DNA of 64,000 nt from Microbacterium forte. GTDB taxonomy: Bacteria; Actinomycetota; Actinomycetes; Actinomycetales; Microbacteriaceae. The position numbers were made by a program, and so were the translations under genes. The stretch covers positions 1,860,001 to 1,924,000 of the forward strand of contig NZ_CP116871.1 in assembly GCF_031885415.1 (NCBI RefSeq), in the 5' to 3' direction. Below the pieces are notes generated by a model, which searched no databases, had not been told where the DNA came from, and saw nothing but the letters and a program-made list of their open reading frames with translations. Shown here one piece after another: positions 10,401 to 18,863 of this stretch (its first letter is position 1; each line of letters begins with the position of its first letter).

Positions 10401-12758
10401 CGATCCCTCGAGCTCACGACCGGATGCCGTGTAGTGCGAAGCGACCTGCTCGCGGGTCAGCGGGGCGCCGTAGATGGCGACGTCGTCGATCTGACCGGGG
10501 AAGAAGGCTGCTCCCGACCACGGGCTGTCGCCTCCGACTCGCCAGTAGCCGTTGTACGCCTGCGCCGACGTGACATCGGTGCGCTGGGCGACGCGGACGC
10601 CGTCGATGTAGAGCACCATGCCGCCGTCGCTCAGACCCGCCGACACGTAGTGCCACTGCCCGTCGTTGAACGCGCTGGCCGAGCTGATCGTCTGCGACGA
10701 CCCCGGGTAGACACCGAAGGTGACCTGTCCGCTCGGCTCCATGTAGACGTGGCGGTCGTAGCTGCCGGAGGTGCCGGTGGAGCTGTTGCCGAATCCGACG
10801 ATCTTTCCACCGTTGGTGGTGGTCGTCTTGAACCAGGCCTCGATGCCGAACGTGTTCGGACCGGCGATCGCCGATGTCGTCGACGCGAAGCCCTCGCCGG
10901 ACCCGTCGAAGCTCGACGCGCTGCGCGAGTCCGAGAGCATGGCACCGGTGGTTCCGCGGGTCACGCCGCTGCGCACGGCGAGGTCGGATGCGCCGGCCCA
11001 GTCATACGAGAGCGTGGCCGACGAGTCGTCGAGGGGCCAGTAGTTCAACGGTGCGTCATCGAGCACCGCGGTGCGGTACGCGCTCGGGGCCGCGGATCCG
11101 GATGCCGTCACGGTCGTCGTCCCACCGAGGATCGAGTGTCCCTCGTTGTCGGTGGCACGCACGCGGTACGTGTACGTGGTTCCGTTCGTGACGGTGGTGT
11201 CGACGAACGCCATCGGAGGGAGCCCCCAGTCGGCGGACTTCGACCGGACGTTCTCATAGGTCTTGACGACCGCGTTGTCGCGCAGCACCTCGTACTTCAG
11301 GTACTCGCTGTCACGGTCGTAGTTGAGCGGCCAGCTGACGCGGACCGATCCGCCCGTGAGGGCGATCGACGAGGCGGGCCAGGCCGTGTTCCAGAGGATC
11401 GGTCCCTGCGCGTTGGGCGCCTTCGACGTCACCGCGAAGCGGGCGAGACCCTGCTGACCGGTGTTGTTCACCCGGGTGAACTCACCGCCGTAGACGAGGT
11501 ACTCGCTGTTCGAGCTGACCGACCACGGGCCCTGCGATGCGCCGCTGACGTTGCCCGCGTTGAAAGCGGGGAACCAGTGCAGCAGCTTGGGCGCCGGGTT
11601 GCCGCCGAAGTCGTAGTATCCGAGGTTCAGTCCGTAGGGCGTCGTCCGCGCGACGTCTTTCGAGACCGCGAGACCGCGGTAGAAGGACCAGGGGTCGCTC
11701 TGCGGGAAACCGCCTTCGAGGCTGCCGCAGTAGTGCGAGTGACCGGCCGCGTACACGGTGTCGCCCATCGGCTCCACGTCGTACTGGTCGCCGTGGCAGT
11801 CGTTGACCCAGACGAGGTCGCCGCTCGACCACGATGCGCGGAAGGAGCCCTCGAGGTTGCCACCGGCGCCGAACACGTAGCCGGTGCCGTAGATGTCGTC
11901 GCCGGACGACTTGAGCGAGAGGATCGCCGCGTCGAGTCCGGCGTTGCGGATGACGTTGTTCGCCGAGAACGGCAGCAGGGAGGCGTCGGATGCCGAGACC
12001 ATGGCCAGGCCGTAGCCCGGGTTCGAGCTGCCGTTGAGAGTCTGGAAGTTACCGCCGAGGACCACCTTGTCGCCCGCGGGAGAGACGGTCACGACACGAC
12101 CCTGCCGGCCTTCGAGCGCCGGGGCCCAGGGCAGCAGAGCGCCGGCGCGGGTGAACGCTGCGGCGCCGGAACGGTCGTTGCCGGAGACGCGACCGAACGT
12201 CCCGGTGATGTACACGGTGTCGTTGGTCGCGGCGACACCCGAGGTGACGCCGTTGGAGTTCGGGTTGAACGCCGCGAGGTTTCCGCTGGGCAGGTCGAAC
12301 GCCGCCACGCGGTTGCGGGTCTGGGTGTTCACGGTCGTGAAGTCACCGACGATGTAGAGGCGAGTGCCGTCTGGCGACGCTTCGACCTGACGCACCTGGC
12401 CGTTGATCGACGGCGCGAACGACGCGATCAGCACCCCGGTGCGGATGTCGTAGGCCAGGAGGTTCGATCGCGGCGTCTCATTCGTTCCGGCGGCCGCCCC
12501 TGCGGGGCGTGCGCTGGTGAACTTGCCGGCGGCGTACACGACGTTGCCGACCACGGCCTGATCCCAGACGATGCCGTTGATCTGCACCGTCGGCAGCGAA
12601 TCAGCGGTGACCGTCGAGGCCTCTCCGGCCGGTGGACTCACGTCCGCCTGCGCGGGCGACATCGTCACCAGCGATCCGAAGGCGACGGCGAGCGTCACCG
12701 CGATCGCGATCAATGCACCGCGTCCGCGGCGTCCCCAAGACATTGCTGTAGTGCCCAT
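7410..12758 (-). CDS. Very large secreted propeller/LamG/PKD surface protein
   Basis: 1,782 residues. The ATG at 12758 has GGGGAG seven nt upstream; a second ATG lies five codons in. A signal peptide (about 1-38) is followed by a beta-propeller-like region with repeated YAAGKFT, YIVGDFT and VLGGNFQ strands (about 45-430), a fibronectin-like segment (about 460-560), two LamG domains with WFKT and YDRHVYM motifs (about 570-1045), two PKD domains, a beta-sandwich module, two more PKD domains and a second beta-sandwich module at the C terminus. There is no sorting signal or membrane anchor at the end, so it is either released or held non-covalently. It is a paralogue of the partial protein at 2-3877, with the modules shuffled. 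Its stop overlaps the CTG of the CDP-alcohol transferase. Confidence 0.92.
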   Translation of the reverse strand: MGTTAMSWGRRGRGALIAIAVTLAVAFGSLVTMSPAQADVSPPAGEASTVTADSLPTVQINGIVWDQAVVGNVVYAAGKFTSARPAGAAAGTNETPRSNLLAYDIRTGVLIASFAPSINGQVRQVEASPDGTRLYIVGDFTTVNTQTRNRVAAFDLPSGNLAAFNPNSNGVTSGVAATNDTVYITGTFGRVSGNDRSGAAAFTRAGALLPWAPALEGRQGRVVTVSPAGDKVVLGGNFQTLNGSSNPGYGLAMVSASDASLLPFSANNVIRNAGLDAAILSLKSSGDDIYGTGYVFGAGGNLEGSFRASWSSGDLVWVNDCHGDQYDVEPMGDTVYAAGHSHYCGSLEGGFPQSDPWSFYRGLAVSKDVARTTPYGLNLGYYDFGGNPAPKLLHWFPAFNAGNVSGASQGPWSVSSNSEYLVYGGEFTRVNNTGQQGLARFAVTSKAPNAQGPILWNTAWPASSIALTGGSVRVSWPLNYDRDSEYLKYEVLRDNAVVKTYENVRSKSADWGLPPMAFVDTTVTNGTTYTYRVRATDNEGHSILGGTTTVTASGSAAPSAYRTAVLDDAPLNYWPLDDSSATLSYDWAGASDLAVRSGVTRGTTGAMLSDSRSASSFDGSGEGFASTTSAIAGPNTFGIEAWFKTTTTNGGKIVGFGNSSTGTSGSYDRHVYMEPSGQVTFGVYPGSSQTISSASAFNDGQWHYVSAGLSDGGMVLYIDGVRVAQRTDVTSAQAYNGYWRVGGDSPWSGAAFFPGQIDDVAIYGAPLTREQVASHYTASGRELEGSTAPADAYGAAVYAADPALYWRLGESTGDTAADASGYNQKGTYFGSVSKGADGALAGVTNKAASFEGGQVISQNSYTNPRSYSLEAWFKTSTTTGGKIIGFGNSSNGNSSGYDRHVYMTPDGKLIYGVWVGFADTLQTSASYNDGQWHQVVATQGATGMRLYVDGVEQGSNGQTNAQDYTGYWHVGGDVTWGPGDWEFDGSIDEVAVYLSPLSGTTVSQHYALGTTGAPANIAPTASFTNTMTKLGLAVDASASADADGTIASYSWNWGDGTPAGTGATATHTYAVAGSYTVTLTVTDDKGATGTSTSVVEAVANQAPVSSFTSAATDLKADVDASASQDTDGTIAGYSWNWGDGSAAGSGKTATHTYAAAGTYTITLTVTDDEGATSQTTASITVTAPVGAVTYATDSFNRTVASGLGTANTGGAWTLSNTASNYLVSGAYAAFQQPAGGAQRYAYLTGVSSTDTAVDVDVVLPQLPTGGSAYYTVAARRVGTEDYRSRVIVSPTGGVQLQLQQTATVLTTASTGLTVSAGDALHVRTEATGTSPTTVRAKVWKVGTAEPANWTSSTTSSTAGLQSAGHVGLGVYLGGSVTNVPFQTRFDNFWAGSTTGGPTPPANQAPVAAFTSSVSGLSATVNGSTSTDADGTIASYAWDFGDGATATGVTPAAHAYAAAGTYQVKLTVTDDKGATGTVTKAVTVTAGPANQNPVASFTATPTDLTVAVDGTASTDPDGSVASYAWNFGDGATATGSTASHPYAAAGTYTVTLTVTDNLGAVNTVTKSVTVVAPAGAAFAADDFGRANGTLGTAQTGGVWTQTSGAANVAIDNGAAKFTTQAAGQTRTASLNSATSTSTDLTFTVTAPAMPAGARVYVAALARVVGSDDYRARWLIGADGSVTAQLARGGTALVSQNMAGFTFAAGTVYNVRVQAFGTGTTTLRSKLWAAGTTEPAAWQLSTTDSTAALQTAGYVGISTYAGSGFTSVPYTLTFDDFRARGVTP

Positions 12759-12853
12759 CGTTCATCTCCCCAGATGATGGACCGTTCGTGCGCGACCCCT
12801 ACATCGGCACCGAACGATGATTCCCCAGTATTACGTCGCTCGGTGCTGACGAC

Positions 12854-13504
12854 CTAGGGTCGTGGGCCTACGAAGATGACGTTTGGCGCAGAGGCCAATA
12901 TATCGACGGTAACACGCAGGTCCCCCTCAGGAGAAGAGGGAACTGCAAACTGGAATATCGCTTCTGCGCTGTCGCCCGCTGCGATCGATGCCGGCCAGAC
13001 CGACGAGGCGTCTCCCGTGAGACCGGCTGCGGGAAGTCTGTCGTCACCGCCGTACGTGAGGGTGACGTTCGCGCCTGCGGTATCGACAGCCTCGTCCGAC
13101 TCGTTCGTCAGCCGCACCGTCACCTGAATCGCCGGGCCGCTCGGCTCTCCCGGGATGTCGTTGCCGGCAGTGATGGCCTCGAGCGCCGTGACCTCTGAGA
13201 CGACGCCCTGCACGGGCGGCGCCGGCTCGTCGATCGGCACCTCATCGCCCGCGTCGGGTTTGACGACCGCGTCGGTGGAGCCGGGCGACGGCGTCTCGAA
13301 CTCAGTGGGCTGAGGCGTCGGTGTCGGCCCCGGGCTGCCCGTGGCGCCGGGGGATGCCGAAGCGCCGGGATTCCCCTCGCTGGAGTCGCTGTTCGCCAGC
13401 ACACCCCAGACCGTTCCGCCGATGAGGAGCGCCGCGATCACGCCGGCGATCGCCCATCCTCGCCACCCCATCCGCCGACGCGGCTCGTTGAGCGACTCAG
13501 ACAC
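12854..13504 (-). CDS. Single-pass membrane protein with an extracellular Ig-like domain
   Basis: I choose GTG at 13504 because AGGAGG sits six to seven nt upstream; an upstream GTG at 13546 would add 14 residues. The 216-residue product has a basic N terminus, one membrane helix (about residues 16-37), a Pro/Ser/Thr-rich spacer and a C-terminal beta-sandwich of about 110 residues with VRLTNESDEAVD, resembling the Telomeric-repeat-like/DUF4352 class of extracytoplasmic Ig-like domains. The function is unknown. It lies 57 nt after the Wzy-like gene in the same direction, so it is probably part of the polysaccharide locus. Confidence 0.8.
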   Translation of the reverse strand: MSESLNEPRRRMGWRGWAIAGVIAALLIGGTVWGVLANSDSSEGNPGASASPGATGSPGPTPTPQPTEFETPSPGSTDAVVKPDAGDEVPIDEPAPPVQGVVSEVTALEAITAGNDIPGEPSGPAIQVTVRLTNESDEAVDTAGANVTLTYGGDDRLPAAGLTGDASSVWPASIAAGDSAEAIFQFAVPSSPEGDLRVTVDILASAPNVIFVGPRP

Positions 13505-13561
13505 TGGTCCCCTCCTCCGCGCACCGGTTCTCCGCGTCGATGACACGGATATACCGACATT

Positions 13562-14839
13562 CTAGGTGAGACTCAGGTGGTGTGACCTGCGCCCGTCGAC
13601 CCGATCGTATTCGGGTCCCACGGGGTCGTCCGCATGTCGCGACCGATGTGTGAGCAGCGAGGCCACCACGAAGAACAGGATGAAGGCCGTAGCGCTGTCG
13701 ATCAGCCCGCTCTCGGTGACGGAGCGGATGATGACGAGCGTCAGCAACGGCGTGACGAGCCACCGACGCCGAGACGAGATCAGCGCGCTCGCCACGCACC
13801 ACACGATGAGTGCCGCGATCAGCGCCGTGCCGATGAGGCCGGTCTGGGCGAGCAGCGACGCCCAGCTGCTGTCGAGCACCTGCTCGTCACGCCACTTGAT
13901 GTCGACGGGGATCTTCTTGGCCGAGAGCCCGATGCCGATCCACTTCTGCCATTCACCCCAGTCCCAGCCGAGCACGACCCTCCACACGTCGAAGCGCGAG
14001 TCGAGCGCGGTGGACGTGTCGTTGGAACCCGCTCTCGTGGCCAGGCTGCCGAACACGTCGGTGAACGAGCCGATGGCGTAACCGAGCGGGAGAGCTCCGA
14101 GAAGCAGATAGAGCACGCTGCGGTCGCGGATCCCGTTGACCAGAACGGCGACGCCGATTCCGACGACGATCGCGAGCAGCCCGGTCCGCGATCCGCTGGC
14201 CACGGCGATCCCCACCAGGACGACCGCGGCGAGCAGGCGCCACACCCGCACGCCGTTGCGCAGCATCAGGATCACCAGTCCGATGATCGGCGCGGCCACG
14301 AGTCCCGCGAGCTCGTTCGGATGGATCTCCGGGATGCCTCCGCCGAGGCGACCACTGGCCGCGAGGCTCGGCAGGCCCGTGACGGCGGCGACGACCGCCA
14401 CCGAGGCCATCGCTGCGAGGAGGCACACGATGCTCGTCACCCAGGGGACGGTGGTGAGCAGGAAGAGGATCGTGGCCATCACCAGGAACATCCTGCCGAC
14501 GAGGATGATCGTCGCGGAGTCGTTGCCCGCGAGAACCGAACCCAGCACACTCACCAGCAGGGCGAGGGCGATCACGCATGCAGGGGCGATCCCTACGGCG
14601 ACCCGCTCGCGTGTCCGCGCGGCCAGGGCGAGGGTGGCGGCGAACGCGAGCACAGCGATGAACGCCTTGGCGACCACCACTCCATCGGCACCGCCGGAGT
14701 AGATCGTCGCGCTTCGCCACGGGATCACGCTGACGATGATCAGCACGTAGAGAGCGCCCACCGCCGTCACCCGCGCGGTGCTCGGGTGGTGAGCGGACTG
14801 CTGCCGGGGTTGGCGACGGGTGTCAGTCAGAGCGGGCAT
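13562..14839 (-). CDS. Wzy/O-antigen-ligase-like polysaccharide polymerase
   Basis: 425 residues with about ten to twelve membrane helices. The O-antigen ligase/polymerase family features are present: an external loop with HPNELAG (His173) followed by a SGSRTG motif (215-220), then a large loop with DSRFDVWR and a GIGLSAK segment. These enzymes join lipid-linked repeat units outside the membrane. The start ATG at 14839 has GGAGG five nt upstream and overlaps the Wzz-like gene by 17 nt; an in-frame ATG at 14878 would lengthen the overlap without a better ribosome site. With the adjacent flippase and chain-length protein it forms a Wzx/Wzy-type export set. Confidence 0.87.
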   Translation of the reverse strand: MPALTDTRRQPRQQSAHHPSTARVTAVGALYVLIIVSVIPWRSATIYSGGADGVVVAKAFIAVLAFAATLALAARTRERVAVGIAPACVIALALLVSVLGSVLAGNDSATIILVGRMFLVMATILFLLTTVPWVTSIVCLLAAMASVAVVAAVTGLPSLAASGRLGGGIPEIHPNELAGLVAAPIIGLVILMLRNGVRVWRLLAAVVLVGIAVASGSRTGLLAIVVGIGVAVLVNGIRDRSVLYLLLGALPLGYAIGSFTDVFGSLATRAGSNDTSTALDSRFDVWRVVLGWDWGEWQKWIGIGLSAKKIPVDIKWRDEQVLDSSWASLLAQTGLIGTALIAALIVWCVASALISSRRRWLVTPLLTLVIIRSVTESGLIDSATAFILFFVVASLLTHRSRHADDPVGPEYDRVDGRRSHHLSLT

Positions 14840-16154
14840 GCGAGCCTCCGGCGCCCGCGAGAACCGGAGCCGGATCACGGTCGGAGATCCGCCATGACTC
14901 GGCGATGGAGCCGAGGGACCTCGAACCCGTGTGCAGCATCACCACGCCCACCGGGCGCACGCCCATGACCCGCAGGCGCGTCGTGACGGCCACCAGATCG
15001 GTCGCGGACGTGGAGTTGTGCTTCACGTTGATGATGACACCCGCCCCCGGACCCGCCAGCTTCTCGATGAGCGCCGAGGCCCCGGGATCGCAGACGACGA
15101 CCACCACGTCGAAGGCCTCATGCAGGGCCGCGATGATGCCGGGAAGCGCCGAGACCAGCTTCTCGAGCGGGATGGGATCGTCGGCGACGAAGACCGCGTC
15201 GGTCTCCTCACCCGTCGAGATCGGCTCGCCCTCGAGCACCTCGTTGAGCGTGTGACCGTGGCCCTTCACGTGCGATTCTCTCGTGTCCACGACGCACGCG
15301 GTCGCGCCGATCAGCCGCTGGGCCTCGAGCATCCCCGTGACCGCCTCGTCGTCCATCGCGTCGTCTGTGGCCGGGACGACCACGTGTGTGCGCACGCCGC
15401 CTCCGGCGAGCGCGACGAGGTTTCCTGCCGCTTCCTCGTAGGCGACCGCCGCTCCGGAGTTCGCGTCCTGGCGCAGACGGCTGCGTCTCGGTATCTGCCC
15501 GATGACGGGAAGGCCGGACGAGCGTCGGACATCCGAGATCGTGCGCAGACGCCGATTGGTCGTGGTGCGGTATACGGCGACGATCGCTCCGAGCGCGAGA
15601 CCCGCGATGCCGCCGAGCCCTGTGATCGCCGTCACCTGCGGCGAGATCGGAGCAAGCGGTGCGACCGCCGGCAGCACCTGATCGAGCGCCACGGTGTAGC
15701 GCGCGTCATCCTCGTCGTTCTCGGTCTCACCGATCAACTCGGACAGGTGGGTCGCGGCCGAATTGGCGATGTCCGTTGCGAGCTGGGCGGTCGGCGCGTC
15801 GGCGCGGACCACGAGCAGCACGGTGTCAGCCGTGTTCTCGGCCGAGACCATTCGCCGGATGTCGCGGTCGGGGTACTCGTCGTCGTCGAGGTCGAGGTCG
15901 TCGCGTACGGCGTCGATGACCTCCGGACTGTCGACCAGCGGCGGATACGACTTGATGCGCGCCAGGCTGAACTGGTTGCGCTCGAACAGCGATGCCTCGG
16001 TCGAGTCGACGCGCAGCAGGAGAGTCGACGTCGCCGCATAGGTCTCTGGAAGCATCTTGGTCACGAGCCACCCCATGCCGGCCCCGAACACCGCGAGCAC
16101 GACGATGACCACCCATCCCTCGCGCAGAATACGTCCGTAAGGAACATCTTCCAT
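14823..16154 (-). CDS. Wzz-type polysaccharide copolymerase with a degenerate kinase-like domain
   Basis: 443 residues from the ATG at 16154, which has GAGGGGG six nt upstream. Two membrane helices (about 14-38 and 185-208) flank an extracytoplasmic chain-length-determinant domain, as in Wzz/CapA proteins. The cytoplasmic C-terminal part resembles a bacterial tyrosine kinase of the BY-kinase class, but where the Walker A loop should be it reads VVVPATDDAMDD with no GKT/GKS, and no C-terminal tyrosine cluster is present (it ends in AGGSHARSD). It is therefore likely a regulator of chain length without kinase activity. Residues after 230 still have the Rossmann-like pattern FDVVVVVCDPGAS. Confidence 0.85.
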   Translation of the reverse strand: MEDVPYGRILREGWVVIVVLAVFGAGMGWLVTKMLPETYAATSTLLLRVDSTEASLFERNQFSLARIKSYPPLVDSPEVIDAVRDDLDLDDDEYPDRDIRRMVSAENTADTVLLVVRADAPTAQLATDIANSAATHLSELIGETENDEDDARYTVALDQVLPAVAPLAPISPQVTAITGLGGIAGLALGAIVAVYRTTTNRRLRTISDVRRSSGLPVIGQIPRRSRLRQDANSGAAVAYEEAAGNLVALAGGGVRTHVVVPATDDAMDDEAVTGMLEAQRLIGATACVVDTRESHVKGHGHTLNEVLEGEPISTGEETDAVFVADDPIPLEKLVSALPGIIAALHEAFDVVVVVCDPGASALIEKLAGPGAGVIINVKHNSTSATDLVAVTTRLRVMGVRPVGVVMLHTGSRSLGSIAESWRISDRDPAPVLAGAGGSHARSD

Positions 16155-16213
16155 CGCCAACCCCCTCAGTCGAAGACAGGGCCTAAACCTACCATTCGCC
16201 CCGCGGCCACCTG

Positions 16214-17422
16214 TTACCGCGGCGGCCTCTCGGTCCGACCGTCGGCGACGACGAGCCACCGCAGCCCCAGACCGCCGAGCATCGACGCCACCGCGAGCGC
16301 GAACGGGAGAGTCGACGGTTCCGCTCCCCACGCGAGCATCACGATCACGGCGATGATCGCGAGGATGGTGTCCGAGAGGCGGATCAGGAACACCGCCACC
16401 TGCTTGCCTCCGACCGCTCCCAGTGCGCCGTACGGGGTGACGATCGCGACGGACATCCCATACGCGAGCCAGGCGACCACCGCGAGCGGATCGACCTCGA
16501 CGTCGAAGAGAAGCGGACTCACCCAGGGAACCAGCGCCACGGCGACGACGCTCATCAGGACCGTGCCGATCAGGAGGAAGCCCACGACGCGGTCCGCCTC
16601 ACGGACGGAGCCTCCCGTGCCTGCTCTGTGCTGGTCGGCGAAGCGCACGAACAGGAACGACGAGAGCCCACCGATCACCAGGATCAGTGGCGATGTGTAC
16701 GTGCGCGCAGCTTCGAGCAGGCCGACCGCGGTGAGTCCGGCGCCCGCGAGCACCAGCAGGCGCAGCACCGTGAACAGGCTGGGGCGCAGCACCTGCTGCA
16801 GCCCCCGCCACATGCCATAGCGCCAGACAGGGGCGATCGCGGCACCGCGGAGTCCGACGAGATGTCGATCGGAGCGGGGCACGAGCAACCAGCCGATGAC
16901 TGTCGCGACGATCTGCCCCGCAGCGATGCCCGCGAGGAACACCCCCAGCGAGAGGGTGCCGGTCGCATTCACGGCGAGGATGATCGCGAGCGCGACGATG
17001 AATCCCGAGATATCGGTGGCGGCGGTGCGCACGAACGACATGTGCGCGATAAGGAGCCGCCGCACGATCTCCTCGACGGCGAATGCGGCGAGGGCGACCG
17101 CGAAGATCGCCGCTTCGAGCGCATCCGAGAAGCCCGTCAGCCAGGCGGTCAGGAACGCACCAGCCGCGAGCACCGCCGACGTGATGAGCAGCATCGCCTG
17201 CAGACCGGCCCGGATCGCACGCTGCGAACGCTCCAGCACGACGAGTGAATCGCCGATGAGCCCCGTCACCACGGCCGTCGCGACGATCACGACCCCGTAC
17301 AGGATCGCGAAGCGCCCGTACTCGTCGATCCCGAGCAGTCGCGCGACGAGTATCTGCAGAAGCAGACCTATTCCCGCCTGCGCCGCTTGCGCGATCACGG
17401 CCCCCAGAGCCTTGCGTTTCAT
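16214..17422 (-). CDS. Wzx-type polysaccharide flippase (MOP superfamily)
   Basis: 402 residues, almost entirely hydrophobic, with about twelve membrane helices. The N terminus (GAVIAQAAQAGIGLLLQILV followed by ARLLG and YGRF) is characteristic of polysaccharide biosynthesis/O-antigen transporters that move undecaprenyl-linked repeat units across the membrane. The ATG at 17422 is preceded by GGGGAGG with four nt spacing. It follows the glycosyltransferase gene by 102 nt and precedes the Wzz-like gene. The family assignment rests on topology and N-terminal motifs, so substrate specificity cannot be read. Confidence 0.85.
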   Translation of the reverse strand: MKRKALGAVIAQAAQAGIGLLLQILVARLLGIDEYGRFAILYGVVIVATAVVTGLIGDSLVVLERSQRAIRAGLQAMLLITSAVLAAGAFLTAWLTGFSDALEAAIFAVALAAFAVEEIVRRLLIAHMSFVRTAATDISGFIVALAIILAVNATGTLSLGVFLAGIAAGQIVATVIGWLLVPRSDRHLVGLRGAAIAPVWRYGMWRGLQQVLRPSLFTVLRLLVLAGAGLTAVGLLEAARTYTSPLILVIGGLSSFLFVRFADQHRAGTGGSVREADRVVGFLLIGTVLMSVVAVALVPWVSPLLFDVEVDPLAVVAWLAYGMSVAIVTPYGALGAVGGKQVAVFLIRLSDTILAIIAVIVMLAWGAEPSTLPFALAVASMLGGLGLRWLVVADGRTERPPR

Positions 17423-17524
17423 CTCGCCTCCCCGCCAGACATCCTCGCACGCACGACCGGATCACGAGTTCGGGTCTACCGCGGGGACCCGGCGCGCCGC
17501 ACAGTGATCCGACTCGACACGACC

Positions 17525-18703
17525 TCAGAGCTCGCCGGGCTTCATCGCCTCGGCGTCGATCGCCCGGATGATGCGCACGGTCGCGGTGTCCGGCTTCGGC
17601 TCGCCCGTCGTCGCGTCCGCCTTCACACGCCGTTTCGGCGCATATACGACCAGGGAGTGGAAGAGGAAGCGCGCGAAGAACGCGACGATGAGCGACAGTC
17701 CCGTCGCGAGGACGCTCGAGATATGCCAGGTCTCGACCATCAATGCCATCACCGGGATGCGCAGCGCTGCCTCGACGTTGTTGAACGTGAACGACGCGGC
17801 GAAGCGGCCGCCCAGCCCTCGCGCATCCGTGCGCATATCCGCGAAGACGAATCGCTCCTGCAGGATGAAATTGCCGATGATGGTGACCTCGGCGCCGATG
17901 ATCGCCGCCCAGATGTAGGGCACACCGGCCTGCGTCAGCAGCCACATGATGCCGAGGTTGGCGACCGCCCCGATCACACCGATCATCGCGAAGAGCGACA
18001 TCTTGCCGAATCGCAGTCTGGCCAGGTGCGCGACGAAGGTCGCCCCCTGACGCAGGCTCGCCTTGGAGGTTCCGTGGCGGCGCTCGCCGAACTCCATCGG
18101 CACCTCGGCGATGCGCAGATCGGTGCGGGCGAGGATCTCGAGAAGGATCTTGAAGCCCTGCGGCCTGAGGGCGGAGAGGTCGAGGCGCGAGCGGTCGACC
18201 AGGAAGAAGCCGGTCATCGGATCGGTGCTGCGCGCGAGACGGATCGGGAACATCGCTCGCGTCAGCCACGTGGCCGACCGAGAGACTCCGAACCGCACGG
18301 CAGTGCCCAGACCGCTCATGTCGCCCCCGCCGATGTAGCGCGAGGCTGCCACGACATCGGCATCGCCTTCGTCGTGCCGGCGCACCAGTGCAGGAAGCAG
18401 TTCGGGCGGATGCTGCAGGTCGCCGTCCATGACGATGCAGAGATCGGATGCCGCGGCCTCGAGGCCCACGGCGACCGCTCCCCCGAGTCCGCCGGTGTTG
18501 TCCGTGCGGTGGATGACCCTGACCGGCAGCGGGGCGTCGGCGGCCACCCGCTCGACCTCGGCGGCGGTGCTGTCGGTGCTGTCGTCGACGAAGAGGATCT
18601 CCGCGTCGTATCCGGCGAGCGCGACGGCGGTGCGTGCGACGAGCTCGGCGACGTTCTCACGCTCGTTGAAGGTCGGCACGATGACGGTGACCGATGTCCC
18701 CAC
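17525..18703 (-). CDS. GT2 glycosyltransferase fused to a GtrA-like membrane domain
   Basis: 392 residues from GTG at 18703, chosen because GGGGAGGGG lies six nt upstream and the fold starts at once (VIVPTFNER, residues 7-15). GT-A features are VDDSTD (40-44) and MDGDLQHPPE with the metal-binding D93 and D95. DPMTGFF and the GFKILLEILAR stretch are typical of dolichyl/polyprenyl-phosphate sugar synthases. Residues about 235-370 form four membrane helices of the GtrA type. Such fusions make polyprenyl-phosphate-linked sugars and may also flip them. It is divergent from the cytidylyltransferase at 18864. Confidence 0.9.
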   Translation of the reverse strand: MGTSVTVIVPTFNERENVAELVARTAVALAGYDAEILFVDDSTDSTAAEVERVAADAPLPVRVIHRTDNTGGLGGAVAVGLEAAASDLCIVMDGDLQHPPELLPALVRRHDEGDADVVAASRYIGGGDMSGLGTAVRFGVSRSATWLTRAMFPIRLARSTDPMTGFFLVDRSRLDLSALRPQGFKILLEILARTDLRIAEVPMEFGERRHGTSKASLRQGATFVAHLARLRFGKMSLFAMIGVIGAVANLGIMWLLTQAGVPYIWAAIIGAEVTIIGNFILQERFVFADMRTDARGLGGRFAASFTFNNVEAALRIPVMALMVETWHISSVLATGLSLIVAFFARFLFHSLVVYAPKRRVKADATTGEPKPDTATVRIIRAIDAEAMKPGEL

Positions 18704-18784
18704 TGTGCGCCCCTCCCCTGTGCCGACAGCACTGCGGACTCCATAGTTCCATGTGTTCCTATGCATGAGGAAACGACGACCTGC

Positions 18785-18797
18785 TAGAGTGACGGGA
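18785..18797 (+). promoter_or_regulatory. Possible promoter of the cytidylyltransferase gene
   Basis: A TAGAGT hexamer (18785-18790) is followed six nt later by an ATG at 18797, the same geometry as the leaderless promoters downstream. Initiation here would give a 67-nt leader before the real start at 18864 and would place an overlapping 62-codon frame at the mRNA 5' end. No good -35 is visible. Confidence 0.35.
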
Positions 18798-18863
18798 TGC
18801 GGCTGTGGGAGTCGCTGGGCGGATGGGGATCCGCCTCTGGGGAAATACTGATCTGGGGAGATC

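Noticed and set aside
7359..12857. A 1,832-codon open frame opposite the giant propeller/LamG/PKD gene
   Set aside because: Its product is Arg/His/Gly-rich with no domain, and codon bias and the signal peptide favour the minus-strand frame. It is a GC-rich antisense shadow.
13634..14968. Long plus-strand open frames opposite the Wzy-like and Wzz-like genes
   Set aside because: They are rich in Arg, His and Glu without any recognisable motif and lie exactly opposite convincing membrane-protein genes.
15023..15532. Active BY-type tyrosine kinase in the Wzz-like protein
   Set aside because: No Walker A loop or C-terminal tyrosine cluster is present.
16199..16222. Terminator hairpin between the Wzx-like and Wzz-like genes
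   Set aside because: The 6-bp CCGCGG arms are self-palindromic and overlap the gene end; too weak to call.
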